From Pseudomonadota bacterium (GTDB taxonomy: Bacteria; Pseudomonadota; Gammaproteobacteria; Xanthomonadales; Rhodanobacteraceae): DNA of 64,000 bases. The translations under genes were made by a program, and so were the position numbers. Below are positions 54,223-63,023 of this stretch, piece by piece. Below the pieces are notes generated by a model. That model searched no databases, was not told the origin of the DNA, and saw only the letters and a program-made list of their open reading frames with translations. Position 1 is the stretch's first letter. Every line of letters begins with the position of its first letter. The stretch lies in contig JAJYPJ010000008.1 of the NCBI GenBank assembly GCA_021795435.1, positions 1 through 64,000 of the forward strand. The letters are read 5' to 3'.

Positions 54223-56031
54223 ATGACCATCCCATCCATCCATGCGCTTGAAGACCTGCTGAGGAACGGGCGGCATGCCGAGGCTGAGCAGGGCGCCCGT
54301 ACATGGCTCGAAAAAGAGCCCGACAGCCGCGCGGCGCTGGTGATTCTCGCGGTCGCCGTCGGGTCGCAGGGGCGCCTTGCCGATGCATTGCCGCTGTATC
54401 GTCGCTTGGCTGAAATCGAACCTACCGAACCTGCCCACTGGAGCAATCTGGGGACCGCGTTGCGCGATGCCGGGCAACTGGACGAGTCTGCCGCTAGTTA
54501 CGTGCGTGCCCTCGAACTCCGCCCGCAGGATCCGGCCTTGTTGACCAACCTCGGCCTGCTGAGCTGGGAGCAGGGCAATGTGGTGGATACAAGACGCTAC
54601 ATGACTGCCGCGACGGCACGCGCGCCTGACTGGGCCGAGCCCCGCATCTATGGTGCATTGGCGAGCCACGCCTGCGGGGCGGACGATGAAGCACGAGCGT
54701 TGCTCGCCGAGCGGCATCGCTGGCCGCAACTTCCGGACGACCTCGAAATCGATTTGGCGCTTGCCGAGGCACAATTGGAGCGAGCCGAAGAGGCGATCGT
54801 CCGTCTCCGGCGTGTCACGGAGCGATCGCCGCACCTGACGCGTGCGCGAATTCGACTGGCCTCGTTGTATGAGCGCCTCAATCGCGTTTCTGACGCTGCG
54901 GCGCTTGTCGATCAAGTGGCCACGGGGGACGACGCCGAGCTCGAGGCACTACGCGCCACTCTGCTGCAACGTGCGGACCAGGTTGCAGAGGCAAGATCCA
55001 TCTATCAGGGACTCGTCAGCAAGGATCCTGGATCGCGCAATGCCGCCTTCCATTTCGCGCTGGGCAAGACATGCGATCGGAGTGGCGATGTCGACGCCGC
55101 CATGCGTGCCTTCAGCAAAGGGCACGCATTGCAGGTCCGGATGGTCGAGCAACTCGATCCCTCTCTTGTTGCGTCCGATCGTGGGGTGTTTCTCGGAATT
55201 GATCCCGTCGAAATGGCCCGTTCCTGTTCGGGCTGGGATGACATCGGCGGTCCAGCCCGCGGGGAGTCACCCATATTCATTGTCGGGTTCCCGCGCTCAG
55301 GCACGACGCTGCTGGAGCAGATGCTTGATTCGCATCCCGGACTTGTGTCGATGGATGAGCGTGCGTTCGTGCAGGATGTGATTGACGGCATGAATGCGAA
55401 AGGCCTCCAGTTTCCCAACGACCTTGGCAAGCTCGATGAACGCACCTGTGCTGCTCTGCGCGACATTTACTGGCGCAAGGTCCGCGAGGTGGTTTCGCTG
55501 GACCCTGGTCAGCGCCTCGTGGACAAGAACCCCCTCAACATCCTTCGCCTGCCGATGCTCCTGAGGATCTTCCCGAATGCGAGCGTCATCCTCAGCGTGC
55601 GTCATCCGCTGGATGTCGTGCTCAGCAACTATATGCAGAGCTTCCGATCGCCCGCGTATCAGATGCTTTGCTCCTCGTTCGAGCGGCTCGGACAGGGCTT
55701 CAGTCTGGCGATGCGCTGCTGGGACGCCGTAATGGGTGCGGTTGGGGCGCATGGCATGGTTTTGCGGTATGAAGACCTCGTTGACTCGACGCCGACGACC
55801 GTCCGGGAACTTACGACATTCCTTTCGATCGACGTACCGGAAAGGCTGTTGGCGTTCGCGGATCACGCTCGCGAGAAGGGCTTCATCGGCACTCCCAGTT
55901 ATGCACAGGTCATCGAGCCGATCAATCGAAGCGGCATTGGTCGGTGGCAGCGTTACCGGCGATGGTTGGAACCTGCGATTCCCCACGTCCAGGTTTGGTG
56001 CGAGCGATTCGGATACGACGATGTGCGCTAG
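54223..56031 (+). CDS. TPR-sulfotransferase 1
   Basis: 602 residues. The first 320 form tetratricopeptide-like helical repeats (PAHWSNLGTALRDAGQLDES; DPALLTNLGLLSWEQGNVVD). The C-terminal 250 form a PAPS-dependent sulfotransferase domain: 5'-phosphosulfate loop FIVGFPRSGTTLLEQML (FPRSGTT at 356-362), VDKNPLNILRLP, and the 3'-phosphate region SVRHPLDVVLSNYMQ, ending in a family TPSYAQV motif. TPR-sulfotransferases of this kind are cytoplasmic and transfer sulfate from PAPS to unknown acceptors. The ATG lies 10 bp after the terminator and lacks a Shine-Dalgarno sequence (ATAAATCATG). Confidence 0.88.
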   Translation: MTIPSIHALEDLLRNGRHAEAEQGARTWLEKEPDSRAALVILAVAVGSQGRLADALPLYRRLAEIEPTEPAHWSNLGTALRDAGQLDESAASYVRALELRPQDPALLTNLGLLSWEQGNVVDTRRYMTAATARAPDWAEPRIYGALASHACGADDEARALLAERHRWPQLPDDLEIDLALAEAQLERAEEAIVRLRRVTERSPHLTRARIRLASLYERLNRVSDAAALVDQVATGDDAELEALRATLLQRADQVAEARSIYQGLVSKDPGSRNAAFHFALGKTCDRSGDVDAAMRAFSKGHALQVRMVEQLDPSLVASDRGVFLGIDPVEMARSCSGWDDIGGPARGESPIFIVGFPRSGTTLLEQMLDSHPGLVSMDERAFVQDVIDGMNAKGLQFPNDLGKLDERTCAALRDIYWRKVREVVSLDPGQRLVDKNPLNILRLPMLLRIFPNASVILSVRHPLDVVLSNYMQSFRSPAYQMLCSSFERLGQGFSLAMRCWDAVMGAVGAHGMVLRYEDLVDSTPTTVRELTTFLSIDVPERLLAFADHAREKGFIGTPSYAQVIEPINRSGIGRWQRYRRWLEPAIPHVQVWCERFGYDDVR

Positions 56032-56049
56032 TTCCCCCGCGCTCTTGGC

Positions 56050-57867
56050 ATGAGCCAGGCACGTCTCCTCGCGATCCTCCAGCACCTCCAGTCCGGCAAC
56101 GCAGGCCGCGCGCTTCGTGAGGCTGAATTGTTGGCAGCGAGCATGCCGCAAGATGAAGCGGCGAGGGCGCTGCTGGCGACCTGCCTCGAAAGAGCGGGAC
56201 AGCCTGACCGAGCGCGAGGTCTGCTCGAGGAGCTCGTGATCCAGTTTCCAAGCACCTGGCAGCACTGGAACAACCTGGGCAACCTGCGACGGGCGCAAGG
56301 TGAGCCGGATGCTGCAATGGCTGCGTACAGCCGGGCACTTGCGCTGCAGCCGGAGGCGACGCGAGTGCGCGCCAACTATGGGCTTCTCCTTTTGAGCAGG
56401 GGCGACTACGCCATGGCAGCAGCCGAGTTGCGGCGCGCGGCTGACGCAAGGGACGCCGTTGAATCGATGAAGGCGTGGGCAGCCATTGCAACCCTCGCGT
56501 CGGGTGACGAAGCGCGTGGGATTCCGCTGCTGCAGGAATGGAGGCGGTGGGCGGGCCTTTCTGATGAAGTTCGGCTCGAGTTGGCATCCGCACTCATTCA
56601 GATTGCAGAGACCGACCAGGCTGGCGAGATCTTGGCCCAGCAATTCGAGGATCCTGAAGTACGCGCCAAGGCGATGGCGCGGCGCGCAATGCTCCACGAG
56701 CGCCTCAATCAATTGGATGATGCGGACATCGCATTGCGGGAACTCGAGAGCGCCATGGTGCAGTCGAGCTACGGGGATGACGTGTACTGTGAATACCACC
56801 ATGCAAAGGGGACACTGGCCATGCGGCGTCGCTCCTATGTCGACGCCCGATTCCATTTGGATCGCGCGTGGCAATTGAGTCGAACCCCGGTGCTTCGAGC
56901 GTCGGTCGCATTCGCACTGGCGCGCGCACTTGATCGCATGGATGCATGCACCGAAGCCATGGATTGGGCGGCCATCGCGCATGCGGAAACGGCAATCCAG
57001 CGTGGGCGAATGCAACGGCAGCCCGAGCGACTGCCGACGCTCATGCGCCCGTTTTCGGGATGGAAGCGCCGCCGCATGGAAGGTGCACATGCGGATGACC
57101 CATCCCCCCTCTTTATCGTTGGGTTCCCGCGCTCGGGAACCACGCTACTGGAGCAGATGCTGGGTGCGCATTCGTCATTCGAGAGCATCGACGAGCGGCC
57201 TCTGCTCCTGAATGCGGTCGTTGCACTCGAGCGAGCGGGGCTTCGCTATCCCCTGGATCTTGCCGTCGCTCCCGAAGAGGTCCGTGTGCGGTTGCTGCGC
57301 GCCTACTGGGCAAGCGCGAATGCGATCCGGCGACATGGAACGGCGCGGCGCCTTGTGGACAAAAATCCGCTCAACATGCTCGCGCTGCCTATGTTGGCGT
57401 TCCTTTTTCCCGACGCACAGGTCATTCTGTGCCGACGAGATCCACGCGATGTGGTGCTCAGTTGCCACTTCCAGGCGTTTAGCGACCCCGAGCTGGCCGC
57501 CTTGGCTGCCGATCTGCCGGCCTTGGCTCAGTCCTGGCGGGACTTCCATCATCAGTTCTGGACGCAGGCGCGTGAGTTGTCACTTGCCGTGCAGGTCGTC
57601 GATTATGAGTCCCTAATTCAGGAGCCCGAGTCCACGCTGGCTCGACTTGCCGCGTGGTTGAAAGTCGAGTCTGTATCGCCCATGCTGGCGTTTGCGAGTC
57701 ACGCGCGGCAGCGAGGGTTGATCAGCACACCCAGCTACGCGCAAGTTGCCGAGCCGTTGCGCAGGGATTCCATAGGCCGCTGGCGCCCATATGCGCACGC
57801 AAATGAGGAGCTTTGGTCCAAGATCAATTCGCTCTTGGCGGATGGCACGATAGGGAGGAGCCAGTGA
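56050..57867 (+). CDS. TPR-sulfotransferase 2
   Basis: 605 residues, 18 bp after sulfotransferase 1. TPR repeats occupy the first 320 residues (HWNNLGNLRRAQGEPDAAM). The sulfotransferase domain has FPRSGTT at 359-365, VDKNPLNMLALPML and CRRDPRDVVLSCHFQAF. The C-terminal STPSYAQVAEPL is nearly the same as in gene 1, so the two are tandem paralogues. The TPR part differs more than the catalytic part, consistent with different partners. Acceptor unknown. Confidence 0.88.
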   Translation: MSQARLLAILQHLQSGNAGRALREAELLAASMPQDEAARALLATCLERAGQPDRARGLLEELVIQFPSTWQHWNNLGNLRRAQGEPDAAMAAYSRALALQPEATRVRANYGLLLLSRGDYAMAAAELRRAADARDAVESMKAWAAIATLASGDEARGIPLLQEWRRWAGLSDEVRLELASALIQIAETDQAGEILAQQFEDPEVRAKAMARRAMLHERLNQLDDADIALRELESAMVQSSYGDDVYCEYHHAKGTLAMRRRSYVDARFHLDRAWQLSRTPVLRASVAFALARALDRMDACTEAMDWAAIAHAETAIQRGRMQRQPERLPTLMRPFSGWKRRRMEGAHADDPSPLFIVGFPRSGTTLLEQMLGAHSSFESIDERPLLLNAVVALERAGLRYPLDLAVAPEEVRVRLLRAYWASANAIRRHGTARRLVDKNPLNMLALPMLAFLFPDAQVILCRRDPRDVVLSCHFQAFSDPELAALAADLPALAQSWRDFHHQFWTQARELSLAVQVVDYESLIQEPESTLARLAAWLKVESVSPMLAFASHARQRGLISTPSYAQVAEPLRRDSIGRWRPYAHANEELWSKINSLLADGTIGRSQ

Positions 57868-58177
57868 TATCGCTGATCCAGGCTCATCGCGCCGTCGGAG
57901 CGGCCGAATGGATGTGCGCCATGGTGGATCGCGAGTGCAGGCATCACGGTCGCTCGGCGCTTGATGCGTGAATCGGCCACGCCAATCGCCGCTGGCGTCC
58001 TTGCCGGGGACGCCGGAATCGTGGGTGAACGCTGGTCTGCCTGCAACCGCCTGTCGGCACAACAGGGGGAAACGGATGGCGTGGAAGTGGAAGTGCGGGG
58101 GATACCGTCGTAGTGGCAGTTAGCCTTCGATATGCAATCGGGATTTCTGGGTGAGGCGAGCACCGGCAAAGACGACC
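57868..58177. other. 310-bp gap between sulfotransferases 2 and 3
   Basis: No gene is supported. A 49-codon plus-strand frame (57964-58113, starting MRESATPIAAG, ending VRGIPS) contains no tyrosine and no ribosome site, so it is not a good substrate-peptide candidate. No terminator seen. Confidence 0.4.
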
Positions 58178-59503
58178 ATGTCGACCGCAGATCCATCATG
58201 GAACGCAAACTGGGAGCATGCGCGACTCCTGCGTAATCAGGGCCGGTACGACGCGGCCTGTCGGCACCTGTTCAGTGCATACGCGTCTCCCGACGATGCC
58301 TCGGCAGCCTACGAGGTCGCGCTCTTCGCGAAGCAGGCGCACAGGCCGGCGGACGCGCTGAACTATTTAGCCTCGGTGTTCGAGAACGGGATTTCCACTC
58401 CCCGGCTCCTGGCACTGATGGGCAGCCTGTGCCATGTCCTCGGCGACTTTGCCGGTGCGCGTGAGAAGTTGCTCGCTGCCTGGCGTGCCGGCGTGGATCT
58501 CGATGAATGGCAGGTCCTTCCGGCTCTCGCTCACTTGCAGCGTTACTCCAACCGGGATCATTCGGATCGGACGCTTCTGGAGGCGGCCCTGGCTGACCAG
58601 CGATGGGCCCCGCGCACCCGCGCTGCGCTGGGATTTGCTCTCGGGAAATTGTTCGATGATACGGAGGCCTATGGCGATGCCGTGGCTGCCTGGGAGCAAG
58701 CGCATCGTTGGTCGCTGCTGACCACTGGCTGGGACGATAGCAAGTGGAAGCGGCGCGTCGATCAGGCGCGGCAGCCGAGTGAAAGTGGTCACCGCGGGGT
58801 GGCCAGGGCGTGGACTCCCGTGCTCGTCGTGGGCCTTCCGCGCAGCGGGACGACTTTATTGGCGGATCGACTGGCGCGCCATCCGGCGCTGCGCAATCGG
58901 GGAGAAATGCCCTTCCTGCTCCATGTCCACGACCTGCTTGCCGCGCAGCCCCGAACCCCCGAGTTGCTCACCGCCGCCAGCGAGCTGTGGCACGCGCACT
59001 TGCGTCAGGATGACCAACCCGGAGCAGCCGGCTACATCGACAACAACCCATTCAATCTGTTGGCTTTGGAAACAGCCTTTTCGCTGGATCCCGAGACGCG
59101 AGTGCTCTGGTGTCGAAGGGCTCCCGCAGACAATGCGCTCTCCCAGTGGAGCCAGTCCTTTGCCCATTTGGACTATGCCTATGCCCATCGGTTCGAGGAC
59201 ATCGCGAGAGTCCAAGCCGATGTGGCTGTACTCCACGGGACAATGGTGAGGCGGTGGCCATCGCGGATCCTGACGATTGAGTATGAAGACTTCGTGCTTT
59301 CACCCGATTGCACGCTTGAACGTGCCTGGCACTTCCTGGGACTGCAACCGCCTCGGCAGGCCGATGGCGATGTACATCATCAGGGGCCCATTACCAGTGC
59401 CAGTCTCTGGCAGGTGCGCCAGCCCATCCACGCCGGATCGGTGGGCCATTCCCGGCATTACGTTGAATGGCTCCCTCAATTGGCGACCTGGCAGGCAAGC
59501 TAG
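58178..59503 (+). CDS. TPR-sulfotransferase 3 (shorter, diverged)
   Basis: 441 residues from the ATG at 58178 (a GTG at 58151 is also in frame). It has a shorter N-terminal helical region (about 200 residues; EHARLLRNQGRYDAACRHLF) and a sulfotransferase domain with LPRSGTT at 220-226, NNPFNLLALETAF and WCRRAPADNALSQWSQSF. The 5'-loop is intact, so activity is plausible. It is clearly more distant from genes 1 and 2, which share more motifs with each other. It converges with pckG, 18 bp between stops. Confidence 0.85.
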   Translation: MSTADPSWNANWEHARLLRNQGRYDAACRHLFSAYASPDDASAAYEVALFAKQAHRPADALNYLASVFENGISTPRLLALMGSLCHVLGDFAGAREKLLAAWRAGVDLDEWQVLPALAHLQRYSNRDHSDRTLLEAALADQRWAPRTRAALGFALGKLFDDTEAYGDAVAAWEQAHRWSLLTTGWDDSKWKRRVDQARQPSESGHRGVARAWTPVLVVGLPRSGTTLLADRLARHPALRNRGEMPFLLHVHDLLAAQPRTPELLTAASELWHAHLRQDDQPGAAGYIDNNPFNLLALETAFSLDPETRVLWCRRAPADNALSQWSQSFAHLDYAYAHRFEDIARVQADVAVLHGTMVRRWPSRILTIEYEDFVLSPDCTLERAWHFLGLQPPRQADGDVHHQGPITSASLWQVRQPIHAGSVGHSRHYVEWLPQLATWQAS

Positions 59504-59521
59504 TTGCAGAGGGACGCGCCC

Positions 59522-61303
59522 TCAGCTGGCAGTGCGGCGCGCAGGCGCAACTTCACCACGCAGCATGGCGATCATGGCGCGCCGATCCTTGTCGAGCCTT
59601 TCCGGCATGCGATCGCCAAACGCCTCAAAATCATCGGCCAGTTGTTCCAGTTCGCGCAGCCATCCAGCCGAGTCGACCCGGAGCAATTCACTGAGGTGGC
59701 TCGGTGACACGTCCAGTCCGCGCAGATCGAGATCCCGGGTGGTCGGCAGCAGGCCAACGGGTGTCTCGTGCGCTTCCGCCCGGTGGTCGCAACGGCGGAC
59801 GATCCAGTCCAGTACCCGCAGGTTTTCCGCGTAGCCCGGCCACAGGAATTTGCCATCGTCGCTTTTGCGGAACCAATTGACGTGAAATATTCGCGGCAAG
59901 CGCATGCCAGGCCTGTCGAAACTCAGCCAGTGCGCGAAGTAGTCGCCAAAGTGATAGCCGCAAAAAGGTTTCATGGCCATGGGATCGCGACGGAGGACAC
60001 CGACCGTACCGGTGGCGGCAGCGGTGGTTTCGGAGCCCATGGATGCCCCCATGAGCACTCCGTGAGCCCAGTCGCGTGCTTCCATGACGAGGGGCACTAG
60101 GTTCGCACGGCGCCCGCCGAAAATGATCGCGCTGATCGGTACGCCGGACGCTCCCTCGGCCTGCGGCGAGAGGCTTGGGCAGTGACGCGCGCTGACGGTG
60201 AATCGGGCATTGGGATGCGCGGCGGGTCCACATGCAGGATCGAATGCCTGTCCCCGCCAATCGAGGGTAGGTTTTCGAGCGTCCAGGCCTTCCCACCAAG
60301 GCTGTCCGTCCGCGGTCACTGCCACGTTGGTGAAGATGACATCCCGGTGGAGCATGGCCAGCGCATTTGGATTGGTTCGGGAACTGGTTCCTGGCGCAAC
60401 GCCGAAGAATCCTGCCTCCGGATTGATGGCCCAAAGCCGTCCATCCGGTCCAGGCCGCATCCAGCAGATGTCATCGCCAACGGTCCACACCTTCCAGCCC
60501 GCCTTGAGCATGGGTTCGGGTGGCACCAGCATGGCCAGGTTCGTCTTCCCGCAAGCGCTGGGGAACGCCGCTGCGACGTAGTGCGTCCGTCCGCTTGGCT
60601 CCTGCACGCCGACGATCAGCATGTGTTCCGCCAGCCATCCCTCGTTGCGAGCTTGCCAGGATGCGATGCGCAGTGCGTGGCACTTCTTGCCAAGCAATGC
60701 GTTTCCACCGTAGCCGGAGCCATAGCTCTGGATGCTGAGCTCCTCGGGAAAATGCATGATGAATCGGCGTTCCGGATCGAGTTCGCCTGTGGAGTGCAGG
60801 CCACGGATAAACGTGCCCTCTCGCTCGATGCGTCGAAGGGCTGCCGATCCCATGCGCGTCATGATGCGCATATTGGCAACGACATAGGCACTATCGGTGA
60901 TCTCGACGCCACAGCGTGCGAGTGGAGATTCGATCGGGCCCATGCAGTAGGGGATCACGTACAGCGTTCTCCCCCGCATGCAGCCGGCATACAGCGCGTC
61001 CATCCGGCGGTGGGCTTCGGTGGGGTCCATCCAAAGGTTGTTGGGCCCGGCGTCCTCGCGCTGGCTGGTGCAGATATAGGTCAGGTGCTCGACGCGCGCC
61101 ACATCGTCGGGGTGCGACCGGTGCAGGTAGCAATTCGGGTGCGAACGACCTTCCAATGGATGCAATTCCCCGCTTGCCAGCATCTGCGCCAGCAGCGCGT
61201 CATATTCGCCCGGCGAGCCGTCACACCAATGGATGCGGTCCGGACAGGTCAACCCGGCCACTTGGTCGACCCATCGCGAAAGAGCAGCATGCGTGGTGGT
61301 CAT
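59522..61303 (-). CDS. pckG: Phosphoenolpyruvate carboxykinase (GTP)
   Basis: 593 residues, GTP-type length. The P-loop FPSACGKTN (about 247-255) carries the reactive Cys (C251), and DDICWMRPGPDG, GFFGVAPGTS and FGGRRANLVPLV are conserved. It converts oxaloacetate to PEP at the entry of gluconeogenesis. GTP-type enzymes are usual in Lysobacterales, unlike the ATP-type of enterobacteria. It stands alone, convergent with the sulfotransferase genes. Confidence 0.96.
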   Translation of the reverse strand: MTTTHAALSRWVDQVAGLTCPDRIHWCDGSPGEYDALLAQMLASGELHPLEGRSHPNCYLHRSHPDDVARVEHLTYICTSQREDAGPNNLWMDPTEAHRRMDALYAGCMRGRTLYVIPYCMGPIESPLARCGVEITDSAYVVANMRIMTRMGSAALRRIEREGTFIRGLHSTGELDPERRFIMHFPEELSIQSYGSGYGGNALLGKKCHALRIASWQARNEGWLAEHMLIVGVQEPSGRTHYVAAAFPSACGKTNLAMLVPPEPMLKAGWKVWTVGDDICWMRPGPDGRLWAINPEAGFFGVAPGTSSRTNPNALAMLHRDVIFTNVAVTADGQPWWEGLDARKPTLDWRGQAFDPACGPAAHPNARFTVSARHCPSLSPQAEGASGVPISAIIFGGRRANLVPLVMEARDWAHGVLMGASMGSETTAAATGTVGVLRRDPMAMKPFCGYHFGDYFAHWLSFDRPGMRLPRIFHVNWFRKSDDGKFLWPGYAENLRVLDWIVRRCDHRAEAHETPVGLLPTTRDLDLRGLDVSPSHLSELLRVDSAGWLRELEQLADDFEAFGDRMPERLDKDRRAMIAMLRGEVAPARRTAS

Positions 61304-61425
61304 GGAAGAATGAAGGCGGTGAACATGCGCTTCACCTTAACCGCCCTGCGCAGAGGCATTCACGCCGCACTGCAACGGGCAGGCCCGCTGAAAACGCTTT
61401 CAGGCCGGCCTCGTCCGACCTCAAG

Positions 61426-62016
61426 TCACTCCGAAATGAGCGTCTCGATCACGTGTTCCACATAGGCGTCGTAGTCGGCCTGGTTGAGGCGCGGCACCCC
61501 GAGATGGACGTTCATCTGCAGGAAGCCGACATAAGCCGCATAGGTCAGGCGTGCCCGGTGGCTAGCTGCAGCGCGGTCCATGCCCGCCTGCCGATAGGCC
61601 AGAGCAAGAAAGTCCATGCGCCGCTGCGAGACTCGCGCCATCAATGCCTGGATCTTGGCATGATCGAGTGCGCGCAGCAGTGCGGCATAGACCCGATGGG
61701 GTTGCACTTCATGGGCGATGCGCCGGAACAGGATGCGCAGCCGCTGGCGAGGCTCGTGGGGCATCTCGGCATCACTGGTCAATTCGGTTTCCACGTCCGA
61801 TTCCCAGCGGCGGAGCGCGGCATCCAGCAACGCCTCCCGGCTGTCGAAATGCCAGTAGAAACTGCCCTTGGTCACCCCCAGCTTGCGCGCTAGCCCCTCG
61901 ACGTTGAGGGCGCTGACGCCTCCGTCGGCGATTGCTTCAAGCGCGGCCCGCTGCCAGTCTTCCGCGCTTAATCTGCGTCGCTCGGATGCAGCAGCGGTCA
62001 TTACCATACTGTTCAT
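61426..62016 (-). CDS. TetR family transcriptional regulator
   Basis: 196 residues from the ATG at 62016 (alternatives at 62007, 62001 and 62052). The N-terminal helix-turn-helix is typical: LNVEGLARKLGVTKGSFYWH followed by FDSREALLDAAL. The C-terminal ligand domain begins near residue 70 and is not recognisable as a known subgroup. It diverges from an alpha/beta hydrolase and a FadE-type dehydrogenase, so it may control them in response to an acyl-CoA or related ligand; that is inference. Confidence 0.88.
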   Translation of the reverse strand: MNSMVMTAAASERRRLSAEDWQRAALEAIADGGVSALNVEGLARKLGVTKGSFYWHFDSREALLDAALRRWESDVETELTSDAEMPHEPRQRLRILFRRIAHEVQPHRVYAALLRALDHAKIQALMARVSQRRMDFLALAYRQAGMDRAAASHRARLTYAAYVGFLQMNVHLGVPRLNQADYDAYVEHVIETLISE

Positions 62017-62024
62017 GGACGCAT

Positions 62025-62075
62025 CGTACGGCGAAAAGGCGGGTATGTCCATACGCGTCCGTATTGATCCGTACG
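62025..62075. promoter_or_regulatory. Candidate operator between the TetR gene and the hydrolase
   Basis: A 5-bp inverted repeat ATACG-CGTC-CGTAT at 62051-62064 is flanked by two CGTACG palindromes at 62025-62030 and 62070-62075. All lie between the divergent start codons, where TetR-family regulators usually bind their own promoter region. Confidence 0.45.
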
Positions 62076-62129
62076 CCCCGGACCCGCAAACTGGTCGCCC
62101 GATCGCGCGATCATCCTGTCTGGCAAAGC

Positions 62130-63023
62130 ATGGCTACGCTCGACGCAATGCCACCAGTGCTTCTGGAGCGGTTTGTTGCGCCCGATGGTCTCGAGCTCGC
62201 GGTCGAGAGGCGTGGCGCGCCGGATGCACCAGTGCTGCTGTTTGCCCACGGGTTCGGACAGACGCGTCAGGCATGGCGGGGCGCTGCGGCGGCCCTGTCG
62301 CGCGCAGGTTGGCAGTGTGTGAGCTTCGATGCGCGGGGTCATGGGGATAGCGGTCGCGTCGTCAGTGGCGCGTACCACTTCGAGCAGTTCACGGACGATC
62401 TGCGCGCGCTGGCCGAAGCGCAGCGGTCGCCGCCGGTGTTGGTCGGTGCCTCGATGGGCGGCTTGCTGGGGATCGCTGTTGCCGGTGAACAACAACGGCC
62501 AACCCCTTTTTCGGCGTTGGCCTTGGTGGATATCACGCCGCGATGGGAGCCGGCGGGCGTCGCGCGCATTTTGAAGTTCATGCGAATGCATCCCGAAGGA
62601 TTTCACAATTTTGCAGAGGCCACGCAAGCGGTCGCGGACTATCTGCCGCACCGGAGTGGCCGCAAGAACGAGGCGGGGCTGCGCGAGCTCCTTCATGAAG
62701 GACCGGACGGTCGTTGGCGGTGGCACTGGGATCCGTCGCTGCTGGATGTCGTCGAGCGCGAAGGCCCCTTGCGGCAGCGCGCGCTGCTTGAAGCAACGCG
62801 CCGCATCCGCGTGCCGACACTTCTCCTTTCCGGCGCGGCAAGCGATGTGGTTTCGGAACATACCGTCGAGGAGTTCCTCGCGTTGTTGCCGGCGGCCGTG
62901 CACATCCGCGTCACAGGTGCCACGCATACGCTTGTCGGTGACGCCAACGATGCCTTCGTCAGTGCGCTGGGAGGCTTCCTGCGCGGACTGTCCGGCATGA
63001 AATCGGGAGCAACACAACCATGA
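62130..63023 (+). CDS. Alpha/beta hydrolase
   Basis: 297 residues from the ATG at 62130 (a second ATG at 62148 is possible); the frame is open further upstream but that part overlaps the TetR gene. The fold markers are HGFGQTRQAWRG near the oxyanion loop, the nucleophile elbow GASMGG (S108), the acid in SGAASDVVSE (D239) and the histidine in TGATHTLVGD (H266). Substrate unknown; related hydrolases act on esters or epoxides. Its stop overlaps the next start by 4 bp (ATGA). Confidence 0.88.
   Translation: MATLDAMPPVLLERFVAPDGLELAVERRGAPDAPVLLFAHGFGQTRQAWRGAAAALSRAGWQCVSFDARGHGDSGRVVSGAYHFEQFTDDLRALAEAQRSPPVLVGASMGGLLGIAVAGEQQRPTPFSALALVDITPRWEPAGVARILKFMRMHPEGFHNFAEATQAVADYLPHRSGRKNEAGLRELLHEGPDGRWRWHWDPSLLDVVEREGPLRQRALLEATRRIRVPTLLLSGAASDVVSEHTVEEFLALLPAAVHIRVTGATHTLVGDANDAFVSALGGFLRGLSGMKSGATQP

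Noticed and set aside
55297-57090. 597-residue minus-strand frame opposite the sulfotransferases
   Set aside because: Shadow frame; the plus strand has the PAPS-binding motifs in the correct order in both genes.
57964-58113. 49-codon frame between sulfotransferases as a sulfated peptide precursor
   Set aside because: It has no tyrosine and no ribosome-binding site.
60182-61465. 427-residue plus-strand frame opposite pckG
   Set aside because: It lacks any family motif while pckG is complete on the minus strand.
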